Shown here in pieces: positions 8,620 to 17,847 of a stretch of 64,000 nucleotides of DNA. The stretch's first letter is position 1, and every line of letters begins with the position of its first letter. The DNA is from Novosphingobium capsulatum NBRC 12533 (GTDB lineage Bacteria; Pseudomonadota; Alphaproteobacteria; Sphingomonadales; Sphingomonadaceae), in the NCBI RefSeq assembly GCF_001598375.1, contig NZ_BCYV01000006.1, positions 1-64,000 of the forward strand, written 5' to 3'. Position numbers and translations under genes: made by a program. The notes beneath the pieces are model-generated. The model was not told where the DNA came from and did no database searches. It was given only the letters and a program-made list of their open reading frames with translations.

Positions 8620-9752
8620 ACGTGGCTGCCGGTCCTGCACCGCGCCCGGCACCGTTGCCCGGGCTGCGGCTGGCCAAGCGCCATTTCAACGCGCTTGACC
8701 TGTCACGCGTCATTGCCGCGTTCTTCGTGCTGTTCTGGCATTACCAGCATTTCTTCGTGCCGCCGGTCGGCTATGGCTTTCACGTCAACCGCGCCGCGAT
8801 GATCCCGCTCTATCACCCGCTGCGCTGGCTGTTCGATTATGGCCACATGGCGGTGCAGTATTTCTGGGCGGTCTCGGGCTTTGTCTTTGCCCATGTCTAT
8901 TTTGCCGACAGCACGGCGATGCAGCGGTTCTGGCTGGCCCGCGTGGCGCGCCTGTGGCCACTGCACCTCTTGACGCTGGTGCTCGTGGCCGGGTTGCAGG
9001 CGCTTTATAGCCACATCAACGGCACGGCGTTCATCTATCACGAGCAGGACTGGAAGCATTTCCTGCTTTCCATCCCCTTGGCGCACTATTGGGGCTGGCA
9101 GCACAACCAGTCGTTCAACGGCCCAAGCTGGTCGCTTTCCACCGAGATCCTCGCCTATGCGGCGTTCTGGGTGCTGCTGCCGGCGATGCGCCGCGCGCCT
9201 TTGCTGGTGTCCTTGCCAGTGGCCGTGATCGTCCTGCGCCTGTTCTTCCTGGGCTGGCCCGACGAGCCGGTGCTGACCTGCATCGGCTATTTCTTCATGG
9301 GCGTGGCGGTCTATGCCGCCGCGCTCAGGGGCTGGCTGCCGGTGCCGGTGCTGCTGGGCAGCGCAGTGGCCTGCGTTGCCGCCGCCTGGATCGCCACCAC
9401 CCGCTACCACGCCGAAGACGCCACGATCCTGGCCGGAACCTTTGCCGTGCTGTTTGCCACGCTGGCGATCGACCTGGCCGACAAGCGCGACCTGCTCGCC
9501 TTTGGCCGGCAGTGGGGCGAGGCGTCCTATGGCATCTACCTGTGGCATTTCCCGATGCAGGTGGCGCTGGTGCTGCTGATCGATGCCACGCTGGGTAGCC
9601 GCGCCATCGCGCAGCAACCTGCATTCCTGATCTTCTTCCTGGTGGCGTCCGTGGCGGCCGGCTTTGCCTCGCACCGCTGGATCGAACGCCCGGCGCAAAA
9701 GGCGGTGCTGCGCTGGGCGGGGCGATGGAGTGGCAAGGCCGCTCGGGCGTAG
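8616..9752 (+). CDS. Acyltransferase 3 (OafA/YrhL-type) membrane protein
   Basis: About 378 residues if translation starts at GTG 8616, which overlaps the ubiB stop (GTGA) and implies translational coupling. A TTG at 8601 would be the only longer option. The family-typical start LDLSRVIAAFFVLFWHYQHFF supplies the conserved His of acyltransferase-3 proteins, and around ten hydrophobic segments follow, ending in a basic tail. Such proteins transfer acyl groups (often acetyl) to cell-surface polysaccharides or other extracytoplasmic acceptors. No polysaccharide locus is adjacent, so the acceptor is unknown. The link to ubiB seems to be positional only. Confidence 0.88.
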   Translation: MNVAAGPAPRPAPLPGLRLAKRHFNALDLSRVIAAFFVLFWHYQHFFVPPVGYGFHVNRAAMIPLYHPLRWLFDYGHMAVQYFWAVSGFVFAHVYFADSTAMQRFWLARVARLWPLHLLTLVLVAGLQALYSHINGTAFIYHEQDWKHFLLSIPLAHYWGWQHNQSFNGPSWSLSTEILAYAAFWVLLPAMRRAPLLVSLPVAVIVLRLFFLGWPDEPVLTCIGYFFMGVAVYAAALRGWLPVPVLLGSAVACVAAAWIATTRYHAEDATILAGTFAVLFATLAIDLADKRDLLAFGRQWGEASYGIYLWHFPMQVALVLLIDATLGSRAIAQQPAFLIFFLVASVAAGFASHRWIERPAQKAVLRWAGRWSGKAARA

Positions 9753-9760
9753 CGCTGGCG

Positions 9761-9843
9761 GGCTTCGACAAGCTCAGCCCGAACGGGGATCGGAGCCAGT
9801 TCCTTGCACTCCGGCTCCGTTCGCCCTCAGCCTGTCGAAGGGC
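9761..9843. repeat. Dispersed imperfect palindrome, family A copy 1
   Basis: The left arm begins GGCTTCGACAAGCTCAGCCC and the right arm ends CAGCCTGTCGAAGGGC; the two are near-reverse complements around a loop of roughly 30 bases. A second copy lies at 32325-32396. Both lie between converging genes, so the hairpin could end transcription from either side. This family is common in sphingomonad intergenic DNA. Confidence 0.85.
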
Positions 9844-9852
9844 AAAAGCGCC

Positions 9853-10257
9853 CTACCCCGCCAATTCCCCCACGCGGTGGTGCGGCAGGATGCGCCAGGC
9901 GGCGCCCAGCACGATGACGTGCAAGGCTTCCACGGCCATCGGCTGGGCCCATCCCGGATAGGCGCCAACCAGCGCCAGATCGAGCGCCCGGCCAAGCAGC
10001 GCGACGCCAAACAGCAGGCCCGGCACCAGCAGCAGATCGCCGTTGCGGCGCCAGGCGCCGACCATCATGCAAAGCGCCGCCACGCCAAAAAATGCGGTGA
10101 AATCGGCGCGGATCGTGGCCCAGCCGGCCGGCACCGCCGCGCTCACACCCAGGATCGCCGCACCGGCGTGGGGCGTGAACAAGAACGAAGCGGCCATGAA
10201 GACATCGAACAGGCCGAGCAGGAATACCAGCGCCGTCAGGGCAAAGCGGATCGGCAT
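9853..10257 (-). CDS. Small four-helix membrane protein, paralogue 1
   Basis: 134 residues with about four hydrophobic segments: 4-24, 44-68, 70-95 and 108-125. The family is not recognised. The protein is clearly paralogous to its upstream neighbour: both start with R-ALTALV-LLGL-D, share FFGVAAL or FFSVAAV followed by (W)RNGDLLLVP, and end with a conserved helix. Only 6 bases separate the two genes, so they form a two-gene operon that arose by tandem duplication. The function is unknown. Confidence 0.75.
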   Translation of the reverse strand: MPIRFALTALVFLLGLFDVFMAASFLFTPHAGAAILGVSAAVPAGWATIRADFTAFFGVAALCMMVGAWRRNGDLLLVPGLLFGVALLGRALDLALVGAYPGWAQPMAVEALHVIVLGAAWRILPHHRVGELAG

Positions 10258-10263
10258 CGCGGT

Positions 10264-10683
10264 TCAGGCCAGGTTGGCGCGGTGCGGCGCGGGGGCAGGT
10301 GCAGGCACCGCGTCTTCCTCAGCCTGGCGGAATGCGTGCCGCGCGCCCAGCAGCAGGGCAATATGCGCCACGTCCAGCACCATCGGCAGCAGCCAGTTGG
10401 CATAGGTGCCGAAGGCGACGAGATTGACCAGCCGTTCGGCCAGGGCGCCGATGAAGATGAACGTGGGCACCAGCAGCAGATCGCCGTTGCGCCAAAGTGC
10501 GCCGGCGATCATCGCCACGGCGGCCACGCTGAAGAACGAGGTGCAATGCGCGCGGATGATCGAAAGACCATGCGCCGCGCGCGCCAGTTCGGCGCCATCA
10601 TGCGGCGTCAGCAGCGAAGAGCCGACAATGATCAGATCCACCAGCCCGGCCAGCAGCACGAGCGCGGTCAGCACCACACGCAT
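10264..10683 (-). CDS. Small four-helix membrane protein, paralogue 2
   Basis: 139 residues from MRVVLTALVLLAGLVDL; longer in-frame extensions upstream run into the intergenic region and lack coding character. It has the same four-helix layout as its paralogue and shares the WRNGDLLLVP loop, but it carries an extra Pro/Ala-rich C-terminal tail (APAPAPHRANLA). It is the first gene of the pair and diverges from coaBC. The function is not recognised. Confidence 0.75.
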   Translation of the reverse strand: MRVVLTALVLLAGLVDLIIVGSSLLTPHDGAELARAAHGLSIIRAHCTSFFSVAAVAMIAGALWRNGDLLLVPTFIFIGALAERLVNLVAFGTYANWLLPMVLDVAHIALLLGARHAFRQAEEDAVPAPAPAPHRANLA

Positions 10684-10708
10684 CGAGTCTCTCCAACGCC
10701 CTGTTCTA

Positions 10709-10728
10709 TTTGTCGCAAGTCTGACAAA
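10709..10728. promoter_or_regulatory. Inverted repeat in the divergent promoter region
   Basis: TTTGTC and GACAAA are separated by 8 bases in the space between the paralogue pair and coaBC. It could be an operator or a chance part of the promoters. No regulator is assigned. Confidence 0.3.
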
Positions 10729-10834
10729 CTTTCGGACAGCTTGCAAAGAAAATGAACGACGCAAATCCGCCGTTTTCCAGCCATCACGGTAGGAAACCTT
10801 GCGCCCGCACCGCCAAGGCGGCACAAGCCGCGTC

Positions 10835-12076
10835 ATGATCGCGCCCACGCCCTCTCCCCGCATCCTGCTGATCGTCGGAGGCGGCATTGCCGCCTACAAG
10901 GCCTGCGAACTCGTCCGCCTGATCCGCAAGGGCGGGGGCGATGTCACCTGCGTCTTGACCGAGGGCGGCGCCCATTTCGTGACGGCGATGACGCTGGCCG
11001 CGCTCAGCGAAAATCCCGTGCACACCACGCTGTGGGATCTGAAGAACGAAGTGGAAATGGGCCATATCCAGCTGTCGCGCCAGGCAGACCTGGTGGTGGT
11101 GTGCCCGGCCACGGCCGATCTGCTGGCGCGCATGGCCGCCGGCATTGCCGACGATCTTGCCACCACGCTGCTACTGGCAACCGACAAGCCGGTACTGGCC
11201 GTGCCGGCGATGAACGTGCGCATGTGGCAGCATGCCGCCACGGTGCGCAACGTCGGCACCTTGCGCGCATCGGGCGTGACCGTGGTGGAACCCGATGTCG
11301 GCGCGATGGCCTGTGGCGAATTCGGCCCCGGCCGCCTGCCCGAACCCGAGGCGATCTGGGCGGCGATCCAAGGCGCGTTGTCAGACAGCGCCAGCCCGTG
11401 CGCCGCACCCACCCCTGGCCCACTCGCCGGGCGCCATGTACTGGTGACGGCCGGCCCCACCCACGAACCGATCGATCCGGTGCGTTATATCGCCAACCGA
11501 TCGAGCGGGCGGCAGGGCTTTGCCATCGCCGCCGCCGCCGCGCAGGCCGGCGCGCGCGTGACGCTGGTGGCCGGGCCGGTCACGCTGCCCACGCCAGCGG
11601 GCGTTGACCGCGTCGACGTGGAAACCGCGCGCGAGATGGCTGCGGCGGTGGATGTTGCCCTGCCTGCAGACGTGGCGGTGATGGTGGCGGCCGTGGCCGA
11701 TTGGCGCACCGCCGATGCCCCGGCGCACAAGCTCAAGAAGGATGGCAGTGGCACCCCGCCGCCGCTCGCCCTGGTGGAAAATCCCGATATTCTGGCCACG
11801 CTGTGCCGCGATCCGCGCCGGCCCGCGCTGGTGGTCGGCTTTGCCGCCGAAACCAACGATGTCATTGCCCACGCCGTGGCCAAGCGCGCGCGCAAGGGGG
11901 CAGACTGGATCGTGGCCAACGACGTTTCGGGCGACGTCATGGGCGGGATGGCCAATACCGTCCACATCATCGATGCCGAGGGCGTGGACAGCCTGCCCGA
12001 AATGCCCAAGGACGCCGTGGCCCAGGCCATCGTCGCCCGCATCGCCCACACCCTTGCCAACGGAACCCCCGCATGA
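10835..12076 (+). CDS. coaBC: Bifunctional phosphopantothenoylcysteine decarboxylase/synthase CoaBC
   Basis: Catalyses two steps of coenzyme A synthesis: joining cysteine to 4'-phosphopantothenate and decarboxylating the product. I chose ATG 10835, giving 413 residues beginning [22 protein letters not shown]; upstream codons lack coding character. The flavin-dependent CoaC part covers about 1-180, with PAMNVRMW and the substrate-clamp [13 protein letters not shown]. The CoaB part begins at [15 protein letters not shown] and has AAVADWR and the KLKK segment. Its stop overlaps the start of dut (ATGA), a coaBC-dut pairing found in many proteobacteria. Confidence 0.96.
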   Translation: MIAPTPSPRILLIVGGGIAAYKACELVRLIRKGGGDVTCVLTEGGAHFVTAMTLAALSENPVHTTLWDLKNEVEMGHIQLSRQADLVVVCPATADLLARMAAGIADDLATTLLLATDKPVLAVPAMNVRMWQHAATVRNVGTLRASGVTVVEPDVGAMACGEFGPGRLPEPEAIWAAIQGALSDSASPCAAPTPGPLAGRHVLVTAGPTHEPIDPVRYIANRSSGRQGFAIAAAAAQAGARVTLVAGPVTLPTPAGVDRVDVETAREMAAAVDVALPADVAVMVAAVADWRTADAPAHKLKKDGSGTPPPLALVENPDILATLCRDPRRPALVVGFAAETNDVIAHAVAKRARKGADWIVANDVSGDVMGGMANTVHIIDAEGVDSLPEMPKDAVAQAIVARIAHTLANGTPA

Positions 12077-12552
12077 CCGTCTCATCGCATTCCAGCCCGG
12101 TCCCCATCATGTTCAAGCGCCTGCCGCATGGCGAGGGGCTGCCCCTGCCCGCCTATGCCACCGATGGTGCTGCCGGGATGGACGTGGTTGCGGCCGAGGA
12201 TCTGGACCTGGCGCCGGGCGCCCGCCATGCCGTGGCCACTGGCCTGGCCCTGGCGATCCCGTACGGGTTCGAAATCCAGGTGCGGCCGCGCTCGGGCCTG
12301 GCCCTCAAGCACGGCATTTCCGTGCCCAATGCCCCCGGCACCATCGACAGCGACTATCGCGGCGAACTCAAGGTCATCCTGATCAACCACGGCAGCGAAA
12401 GCTTTTCGATCCAGCGCGGCGATCGCGTGGCGCAACTGGTGCTGGCGCCGGTGGTGCGTGGCACCTGGCTCGAGGTGGGCGAACTGGACGATACCGCGCG
12501 CGGGGCTGGTGGCTTTGGCTCGACCGGCGGCGTTGTGGCCCTGGGCAATTGA
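12073..12552 (+). CDS. dut: dUTP diphosphatase
   Basis: Hydrolyses dUTP to dUMP, keeping uracil out of DNA and supplying the dTMP precursor. 159 residues, the trimeric dUTPase length. All five family motifs are visible: [38 protein letters not shown] and the C-terminal GAGGFGSTG. The ATG overlaps the coaBC stop by four bases, implying coupling. The N-terminal dozen residues ([13 protein letters not shown]) are poorly conserved-looking, and translation could begin at the internal Met before FKRLPHG. Confidence 0.96.
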   Translation: MTVSSHSSPVPIMFKRLPHGEGLPLPAYATDGAAGMDVVAAEDLDLAPGARHAVATGLALAIPYGFEIQVRPRSGLALKHGISVPNAPGTIDSDYRGELKVILINHGSESFSIQRGDRVAQLVLAPVVRGTWLEVGELDDTARGAGGFGSTGGVVALGN

Positions 12553-12560
12553 GCGCGCGC

Positions 12561-13694
12561 ATGAACCTGCCCGATTTCCGGCTTGAGGCCTATTTCTCGC
12601 ACTGGGAATTTGCCGCCCGCCACCACCTGACCGCATCCGACGCGCAAAGCATGACCGTGCGCGAACTGCTGGCGCTAGCCGATCCGGCCGATGCCGCCGC
12701 CTTCGATGCGCAATGGCTGGGCTATACCCAGACGTTCGGCGCGCCGGTGCTGCGCGCGGAAATCGCCCGCACCTATGACACCATGACGCCTGACAACGTG
12801 CTGTGCTTTGCCGGCGCGGAAGAGGGCATCTATGTGACCAACCACGTGCTCTTGGGGGCAGACGATCACGCCATCGTCATCACGCCCAATTACCAGGCCG
12901 CCGAAACCGTGCCGCTCTCGCTTTGCGCCGTCACGGGGGTGCCGCTCGATCCAGAAAATGGCTGGCGGCTCGATCTCGATCGCGTGGCCGCTGCCATCCG
13001 CCCCAATACGCGGCTGGTGTCTATCAATTTCCCGCACAATCCCACCGGCTGCATCCCCGATCGCGCCACGCTCGATGGGCTGGTGGCGCTGTGCCGGCGC
13101 CATGGCATCTGGATCTTCAGCGACGAGGTCTATCGCCTGCTCGGCCCCGATCCGGCGCGGCACCTGCCGCAAGTGGCCGATATCTATGAGCGCGGCCTGT
13201 CGCTCAATGTGCTGTCCAAGGCCTATGGCCTGCCGGGGCTGCGCATCGGCTGGATCGCCTGCCAGGACCACGAACTGCTCTCGCGCATGGAGCGGATGAA
13301 GCACTACCTGTCGATCTGCAACTCTGCGCCGAGCGAAGCGCTGGGCATCATCGCCCTGCGTGCAGGCGAGCGCATCGTTGGGCGCAACAACGCCCTGGTG
13401 CGCGCCAACCTTGCCCTGCTCGATGCATTCTTTGCCGATTATCCGCACCTGTTCGAATGGACGCGATCGGATGGCGGCTGCGTGGGCTATCCGCGCTGGC
13501 GCGGACCGGGTACGGTGGACGCGTTCTGCGAAGACCTGGTGACCCAGGCCGGCGTGCTGTTGCTGCCTTCGGGCATCTATCATTCCGAACTGGGCCCCGT
13601 CCCCACCGACCGGTTCCGCATCGGCTTTGGCCGGGCCGACGTGCCCGACAGCATCGCGGCCTTCCGCGCCTATCTCGAAAAGCGGCAGCTCTGA
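12561..13694 (+). CDS. PLP-dependent aminotransferase, class I/II
   Basis: 377 residues of a fold-type I PLP enzyme. The aldimine lysine is K220 in NVLSKAYGLPGLRIGW, with D188 in the SDEVY motif and N160 in FPHNPTG. The substrate cannot be read from the sequence; the length and N-terminal segment (YFSHWEFAARHHL) set it apart from aspartate aminotransferases, and it may belong to the broad group acting on amino acids or related metabolites. It lies 8 bases after dut and ends the coaBC-dut cluster. A metabolic link to CoA or nucleotides is not evident. Confidence 0.88.
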   Translation: MNLPDFRLEAYFSHWEFAARHHLTASDAQSMTVRELLALADPADAAAFDAQWLGYTQTFGAPVLRAEIARTYDTMTPDNVLCFAGAEEGIYVTNHVLLGADDHAIVITPNYQAAETVPLSLCAVTGVPLDPENGWRLDLDRVAAAIRPNTRLVSINFPHNPTGCIPDRATLDGLVALCRRHGIWIFSDEVYRLLGPDPARHLPQVADIYERGLSLNVLSKAYGLPGLRIGWIACQDHELLSRMERMKHYLSICNSAPSEALGIIALRAGERIVGRNNALVRANLALLDAFFADYPHLFEWTRSDGGCVGYPRWRGPGTVDAFCEDLVTQAGVLLLPSGIYHSELGPVPTDRFRIGFGRADVPDSIAAFRAYLEKRQL

Positions 13695-13769
13695 TCAGGC
13701 CGGCTGTTTTCCTGTCACAATCTGCGCTAACCCCCCCGTGGGGAACGGCGGGCAGGTGATTTGGCGGGC

Positions 13770-14873
13770 ATGTTCGATGCGGGGCTGATCGGCGATATCT
13801 ATGAAGCGGCGGCCGTGCCCGAACGCTGGCTGGCGGTATTGCAGTCCCTGGCCGAGCGATTGGGCGCACAAGGCAGCAACCTGATCCGCATCGGCCCGCA
13901 AGGCATGGCGATCACCTCCACCGATGGCGTCCGCGCCATGACCGAGGCGTTCATGGAGCAGGGCTTCAACGCCCAGAACACGCGCGTGGGCCGCCTGATG
14001 GAACGCGGCGCGCATCCCGGCTTCCTGACCGACAGCGACCTGCACACCTCGCAAGAACTGGCGACGCTGCCAATCTATGCGCAATTCCTCACGCCGCACC
14101 GTGCCGACGCCGGCGCGGCAACGCTGGTTCAGGGCGCGGGGGACGATGGCCTGATCCTGGCAGTGGAAGGCTTTTCCAGCCATGCCGCCTCGCGCACGGC
14201 GGCGCGCCAGCTCGACAGCCTGCGGCCGCACCTGGCCCGCGCCCTGGCACTGAGCGCGCAATTGCGGATGCAGCGCCTGTCGGCCGCGGTCGGTGCGCTG
14301 GAATTGGTGAGCGTGGCAGCGGCGGTGATCGATCCGGTTGGCCGAATCGAGGCGATGAACGCCCTTTTCACCCAGGCGATGGACCACCTGCTGACCCAGC
14401 GCGCCGGCGCCCTGCGCGCCCTGCACCCTGCCTGCGACAGCCAATTGCGCGCCGCGATCATGGGATTACAGGCCGGCAGCGGCAACCCCGGCGGTGCCTC
14501 GCTGCCCTTGCGCGACGCGGCCGGCCTGGCCCGCCATGCCCTGCACCTCGTGCCGCTGCGCGGGGCTGGCCACGATGCCTTTGACAGCGCCGGCGCGGTG
14601 ATCATCCTGGCCAGTGCCGGCAACCCCAGCGTGCCGGGCGCCGACCTGATCCGCGCGCTGTTCGACCTGACCCCGGCCGAAGCCCGCGTCGCCCGCGCCG
14701 TGGCCCAGGGCCTGTCCCCCACCGATATCGCCCAGCGCCACGCCGCCTCGCCCGCCACCGTGCGCACCCAGCTCAAGCACGTTTTCGCCAAGACCGGCGT
14801 GACCCGCCAGAGCGAACTGGCCGTCCTGCTCGCCTCGCTGCGCAGCCCGGCCGATGCGGACGCAGCATCCTGA
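13770..14873 (+). CDS. LuxR-type transcriptional regulator
   Basis: 367 residues from ATG 13770; a TTG at 13761 is also possible and has a better-spaced purine-rich site. The C-terminal 60 residues form a LuxR/GerE helix-turn-helix (LTPAEARVARAVAQGLSPTDIA, then SPATVRTQLKHVFAKTGV). The N-terminal part looks like the PAS-like regulators common in sphingomonads and does not look like an acyl-homoserine-lactone binding domain. The ligand and targets are unknown. It is separated from the aminotransferase by about 75 bases and converges on rpsI. Confidence 0.85.
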   Translation: MFDAGLIGDIYEAAAVPERWLAVLQSLAERLGAQGSNLIRIGPQGMAITSTDGVRAMTEAFMEQGFNAQNTRVGRLMERGAHPGFLTDSDLHTSQELATLPIYAQFLTPHRADAGAATLVQGAGDDGLILAVEGFSSHAASRTAARQLDSLRPHLARALALSAQLRMQRLSAAVGALELVSVAAAVIDPVGRIEAMNALFTQAMDHLLTQRAGALRALHPACDSQLRAAIMGLQAGSGNPGGASLPLRDAAGLARHALHLVPLRGAGHDAFDSAGAVIILASAGNPSVPGADLIRALFDLTPAEARVARAVAQGLSPTDIAQRHAASPATVRTQLKHVFAKTGVTRQSELAVLLASLRSPADADAAS

Positions 14874-14893
14874 CCCGCGCGTAACCTGCAAAC

Positions 14894-14922
14894 AAAAAGG
14901 GCCGGCCCTAAGGCCAGCCCTT
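14894..14922 (-). terminator. Rho-independent terminator of rplM-rpsI
   Basis: On the minus strand an 11-bp stem with one G-U pair closes a TTAG loop and is followed by five T. It lies about 58 bases after the rpsI stop. Confidence 0.9.
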
Positions 14923-14979
14923 GATGCGTTCTTTGCCGAAGCGTGCCTGGTGGTTCGAGAACCGCCAGGCGAAGCGCGA

Positions 14980-15525
14980 TTAGCGCTTCGAGAACTGGAA
15001 GCTGCGGCGTGCCTTGGCGCGGCCGTACTTCTTGCGCTCCACCACGCGGCTGTCGCGGGTGAGGAAGCCGGCGGCCTTCACGGCGCCGCGCAGCGCGGGT
15101 TCGAACTTCGACAGAGCCTGGGCGATGCCGTGCTTCACGGCGCCAGCCTGGCCCGACAGACCGCCGCCCTTGACGGTGGCGATGATGTCGTACTGGCCTT
15201 CGCGGCCCGAAACCTGGAACGGCTGGTTGATCACCAGGCGCAGGGTCGGACGGGCGAAGTACACTTCCTGGTCGCGGCCGTTGACCACGATCTTGCCGCT
15301 GCCGGGCTTGAGCCACACGCGGGCCACGGCATCCTTGCGGCGGCCGGTGGCATAGGAGCGACCGAAAGCGTCGACTTCGCGATCGCGCAGCGGGGCGGTG
15401 GGAGCAGCGGGAGCAACCGGCGCGTCGCCTTCGGCGGCGGGCGCTTCGGCAGCAGCAGGAGCGGGAGCGGCAGACGTCAGGTTCTTGAGGTCGGCCAGGC
15501 TCGAGACGGTGTCGTTATCGGCCAT
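14980..15525 (-). CDS. rpsI: 30S ribosomal protein S9
   Basis: The conserved S9 core runs from about residue 52 ([20 protein letters not shown]) to the terminal FQFSKR. The protein has a longer, Ala/Pro-rich N-terminal extension of about 50 residues (181 in total against about 130 in E. coli). Such extensions occur in other alphaproteobacterial S9 proteins. It lies 2 bases downstream of rplM, the conserved L13-S9 operon. Confidence 0.98.
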   Translation of the reverse strand: MADNDTVSSLADLKNLTSAAPAPAAAEAPAAEGDAPVAPAAPTAPLRDREVDAFGRSYATGRRKDAVARVWLKPGSGKIVVNGRDQEVYFARPTLRLVINQPFQVSGREGQYDIIATVKGGGLSGQAGAVKHGIAQALSKFEPALRGAVKAAGFLTRDSRVVERKKYGRAKARRSFQFSKR

Positions 15526-15527
15526 GA

Positions 15528-16007
15528 TCAGGCACCCACCTTGTTCTTGCGGTTCATCGAGGCGACGTCGAGCGCCACCGGCTGGGTGCCACCATGCGGG
15601 TGTTCGGTACCGGCATAGAGGTGCAGCGCACGCATCTGGGCGCGGCCGAGCGGACCACGGGGGATCATGCGCTCAACAGCCTTTTCCAGCACGCGCTCGG
15701 GGAAGCGACCACCCAGGACCTTGTCCGCGGTGACTTCCTTGATGCCGCCGGCGTAGCCGGTGTGCTTGTAATAGGTCTTGGCCTTGAGCTTGTTGCCCGT
15801 CAGGCGCACCTTGTCGGCGTTGATCACGACAACGTGATCGCCGCAATCGACGTGGGGCGTGAAGCTGGGCTTGTGCTTGCCGCGCAGACGGTTGGCGATG
15901 ATGACGGCCAGACGGCCGACCACCAGGCCTTCGGCATCAATAAGATGCCAGTTCTTTTCCACCTCGGCCGGCTTGATCGACCGGGTGACCTTGCTGAGAG
16001 CCTTCAT
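15528..16007 (-). CDS. rplM: 50S ribosomal protein L13
   Basis: 159 residues starting [20 protein letters not shown]. Family signatures include [38 protein letters not shown] and MIPRGPLGR. It is the first gene of the L13-S9 operon. An in-frame extension upstream to 16103 has no ribosomal protein character and is left out. L13 is an early-assembly large-subunit protein binding 23S rRNA. Confidence 0.98.
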   Translation of the reverse strand: MKALSKVTRSIKPAEVEKNWHLIDAEGLVVGRLAVIIANRLRGKHKPSFTPHVDCGDHVVVINADKVRLTGNKLKAKTYYKHTGYAGGIKEVTADKVLGGRFPERVLEKAVERMIPRGPLGRAQMRALHLYAGTEHPHGGTQPVALDVASMNRKNKVGA

Positions 16008-16165
16008 GGCTGTTCGGTTCCCTGGATGATGGGTTACCCCATCGCGTGCCAGACTTGGCACAAACGGGGTGAAGAACCGCGCCTTTGTTGCAAAGCGCCC
16101 CAAGAGTCAAGCAAACCGGGCCTTTGCGGAGAGGTAAAATAATACCTCTCCCAAAAATGCGCTGA

Positions 16166-17278
16166 TCAGGCCGCGTTTTTGACCCGGCCCAGGGCATGCG
16201 CCCCCCACACCGTGCAGATCAGCAGGATCGCGCCGCACAACTGGTGCAGCACCGCCAGCCACAGCGAAACCCCACTATAGACCGTGGCGATGCCCAGCAG
16301 CACCTGCGTGCCAAAGGCGCTGTGAATGGCGATGGAAGCCCGGCGCTGCCCTGCCCGGCGCAGCCGGCGGGCCATCACCACCAGCACGGCCACCACCGCC
16401 CAGGCCCACCAGCGGTGGAAGAAGTGCACGAGATAGGGATCGCCGGTCAGCGTGGCCCAGGCGCCGCGCGCCCATTCCACGCCGGCAGGAAAGAAGCTGC
16501 CCTGCATCAATGGCCAGGCATCCCACGAAAACCACCCGGCGCCCGCCACCACGCCTGCGCGCAAGCCGGCCAGGAACGCGCCATAGACCAGTTGCAGCGC
16601 CAGCATGCCCAGCGCGAGCGTACCCAGCCCCGTCAACCGGGCGCGCGCCTCACCCCGCGCCAGGGCGCGCAGATCGAGCATGGTCCACACGATCCCCGCC
16701 AGGGTGAACAGCGCCACGCCCAGATGGGTCGCCAGGCGATAGTGGCTGACCTTCACATCGTGGACGATGCCGGACTTGACCATCCACCAGCCCACTGCCC
16801 CTTGCAGTGCACCCAGTGCCAGCAGGGCAAGCAGGCGCGGCGCATAGCCGGCCGGGATCTTGCCGCGCAGCCAGAACCACGCGAGCGGCGCGGCAAACGC
16901 CAGGCCGATGGTGCGCGCCAAGAGGCGGTGCACCCATTCCCAGAAGAAGATGAACTTGTAGGTCGCCAGCGTCATGCCCGCCGGGCCATTGACCAGGATA
17001 TATTGCGGGGTCTGGCGATAGGCATCGAATTCGGCCTGCCACTGCGCCTGGGTCAAAGGCGGCAAGGCGCCGGAAACCACATTCCATTCGGTGATCGACA
17101 CGCCCGATTCGGTCAGCCGGGTAATCCCACCCACCACCACGATCGCCACGATCATCGCGGCCACCACGGCCAGCCAGCGCACAAGGCCCTGCGTCGGAAC
17201 CGCCTGAGTGGCAGGCGCGCGCGGCGTGGCAGAAGCATGGGGCGCCGATGCAGGCGAAGCAGTGCGGGAAGCCATCAT
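16166..17278 (-). CDS. ctaA: Heme A synthase CtaA (COX15 type)
   Basis: About 370 residues, an inner-membrane enzyme that oxidises the C8 methyl of heme O to give heme A for aa3-type cytochrome oxidases. Eight hydrophobic segments are visible. Conserved pieces include GGITRLTESGVSITEW, the FIFFWEWVHRLLARTIG helix and the second heme-site region HFFHRWWAWAVV. Conserved His residues fall in these helices. The start is one of two adjacent ATG codons (17273-17278); the N-terminal 25 residues are Ala/Pro-rich and poorly conserved. It diverges from the MerC-like gene and lies upstream of rplM in the same direction. Confidence 0.94.
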   Translation of the reverse strand: MMASRTASPASAPHASATPRAPATQAVPTQGLVRWLAVVAAMIVAIVVVGGITRLTESGVSITEWNVVSGALPPLTQAQWQAEFDAYRQTPQYILVNGPAGMTLATYKFIFFWEWVHRLLARTIGLAFAAPLAWFWLRGKIPAGYAPRLLALLALGALQGAVGWWMVKSGIVHDVKVSHYRLATHLGVALFTLAGIVWTMLDLRALARGEARARLTGLGTLALGMLALQLVYGAFLAGLRAGVVAGAGWFSWDAWPLMQGSFFPAGVEWARGAWATLTGDPYLVHFFHRWWAWAVVAVLVVMARRLRRAGQRRASIAIHSAFGTQVLLGIATVYSGVSLWLAVLHQLCGAILLICTVWGAHALGRVKNAA

Positions 17279-17405
17279 GGGCCGTTCTCTCGCGCCTTGC
17301 GCCAGACCGCGCAAGTGGCATTTGGGGGAAGCGCGGTTTTGCACCCCGTCGCCAACGGCCCTTCCCAGCGGGCCCCAACGGCCTTCCGTCAAAACGCTTG
17401 AATCA

Positions 17406-17424
17406 TGATACAACATTACATATA
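17406..17424. promoter_or_regulatory. Possible Zur-type operator
   Basis: TGATACAACATTACATATA, AT-rich in a GC-rich genome, matches about 14 of 19 positions of the proteobacterial Zur consensus as I remember it. It lies between ctaA and the MerC-like gene and touches the start codon of the latter. Zinc control is inferred only. Confidence 0.35.
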
Positions 17425-17807
17425 TGCGCGCCATGAACCAGGCACTCCTCACCCTGCGCAGCCGGCTCGACCGTTTCGGCGTGATCCTCTCGGGGCTGTG
17501 CATGATTCACTGCCTGGCCGGGCTGTTCCTGGTTGGCGTGCTGGGCCTGGGCGGCGGAGTGCTGCTCAACCCCGAAATCCATCACATCGGCCTGGTCCTG
17601 GCGATCGTGATCAGTGCCGCCACGATTGGCATGGGCGCGCTGCGCCACGGCCATCGCCTGCCGTTGACGCTGGGCCTGGCCGGGCTGGCGCTGATGACGG
17701 CGGCGGTGATGGTCGGCCACGGCGCGGCCGAATCGGTACTGACCATCGCCGGCGTGCTGCTGGTAGCCTCTGCCCATGTGGTCAACATGCGGCGGAATGC
17801 CTGCTGA
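17424..17807 (+). CDS. MerC-domain membrane protein
   Basis: 127 residues with four membrane segments and the family CxxxC-type pair in the first helix ([10 protein letters not shown]). MerC proteins import mercuric ion in mer operons, but stand-alone chromosomal relatives are thought to handle other metals. There is no merR, merA or merT nearby, so mercury resistance is unlikely. Zinc handling would fit the possible Zur box. An alternative start is Met4 at 17433, which would leave the operator outside the coding region. Confidence 0.85.
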   Translation: MRAMNQALLTLRSRLDRFGVILSGLCMIHCLAGLFLVGVLGLGGGVLLNPEIHHIGLVLAIVISAATIGMGALRHGHRLPLTLGLAGLALMTAAVMVGHGAAESVLTIAGVLLVASAHVVNMRRNAC

Positions 17808-17847
17808 AGCCTTGCACCATGCCGTGCCCTCGTTAAAGCACGCAGCC

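Noticed and set aside
17808..17847. TPP riboswitch for thiSG
   Set aside because: The gap is only 40 bases, too short for the aptamer, and the CUGAGA element is missing.
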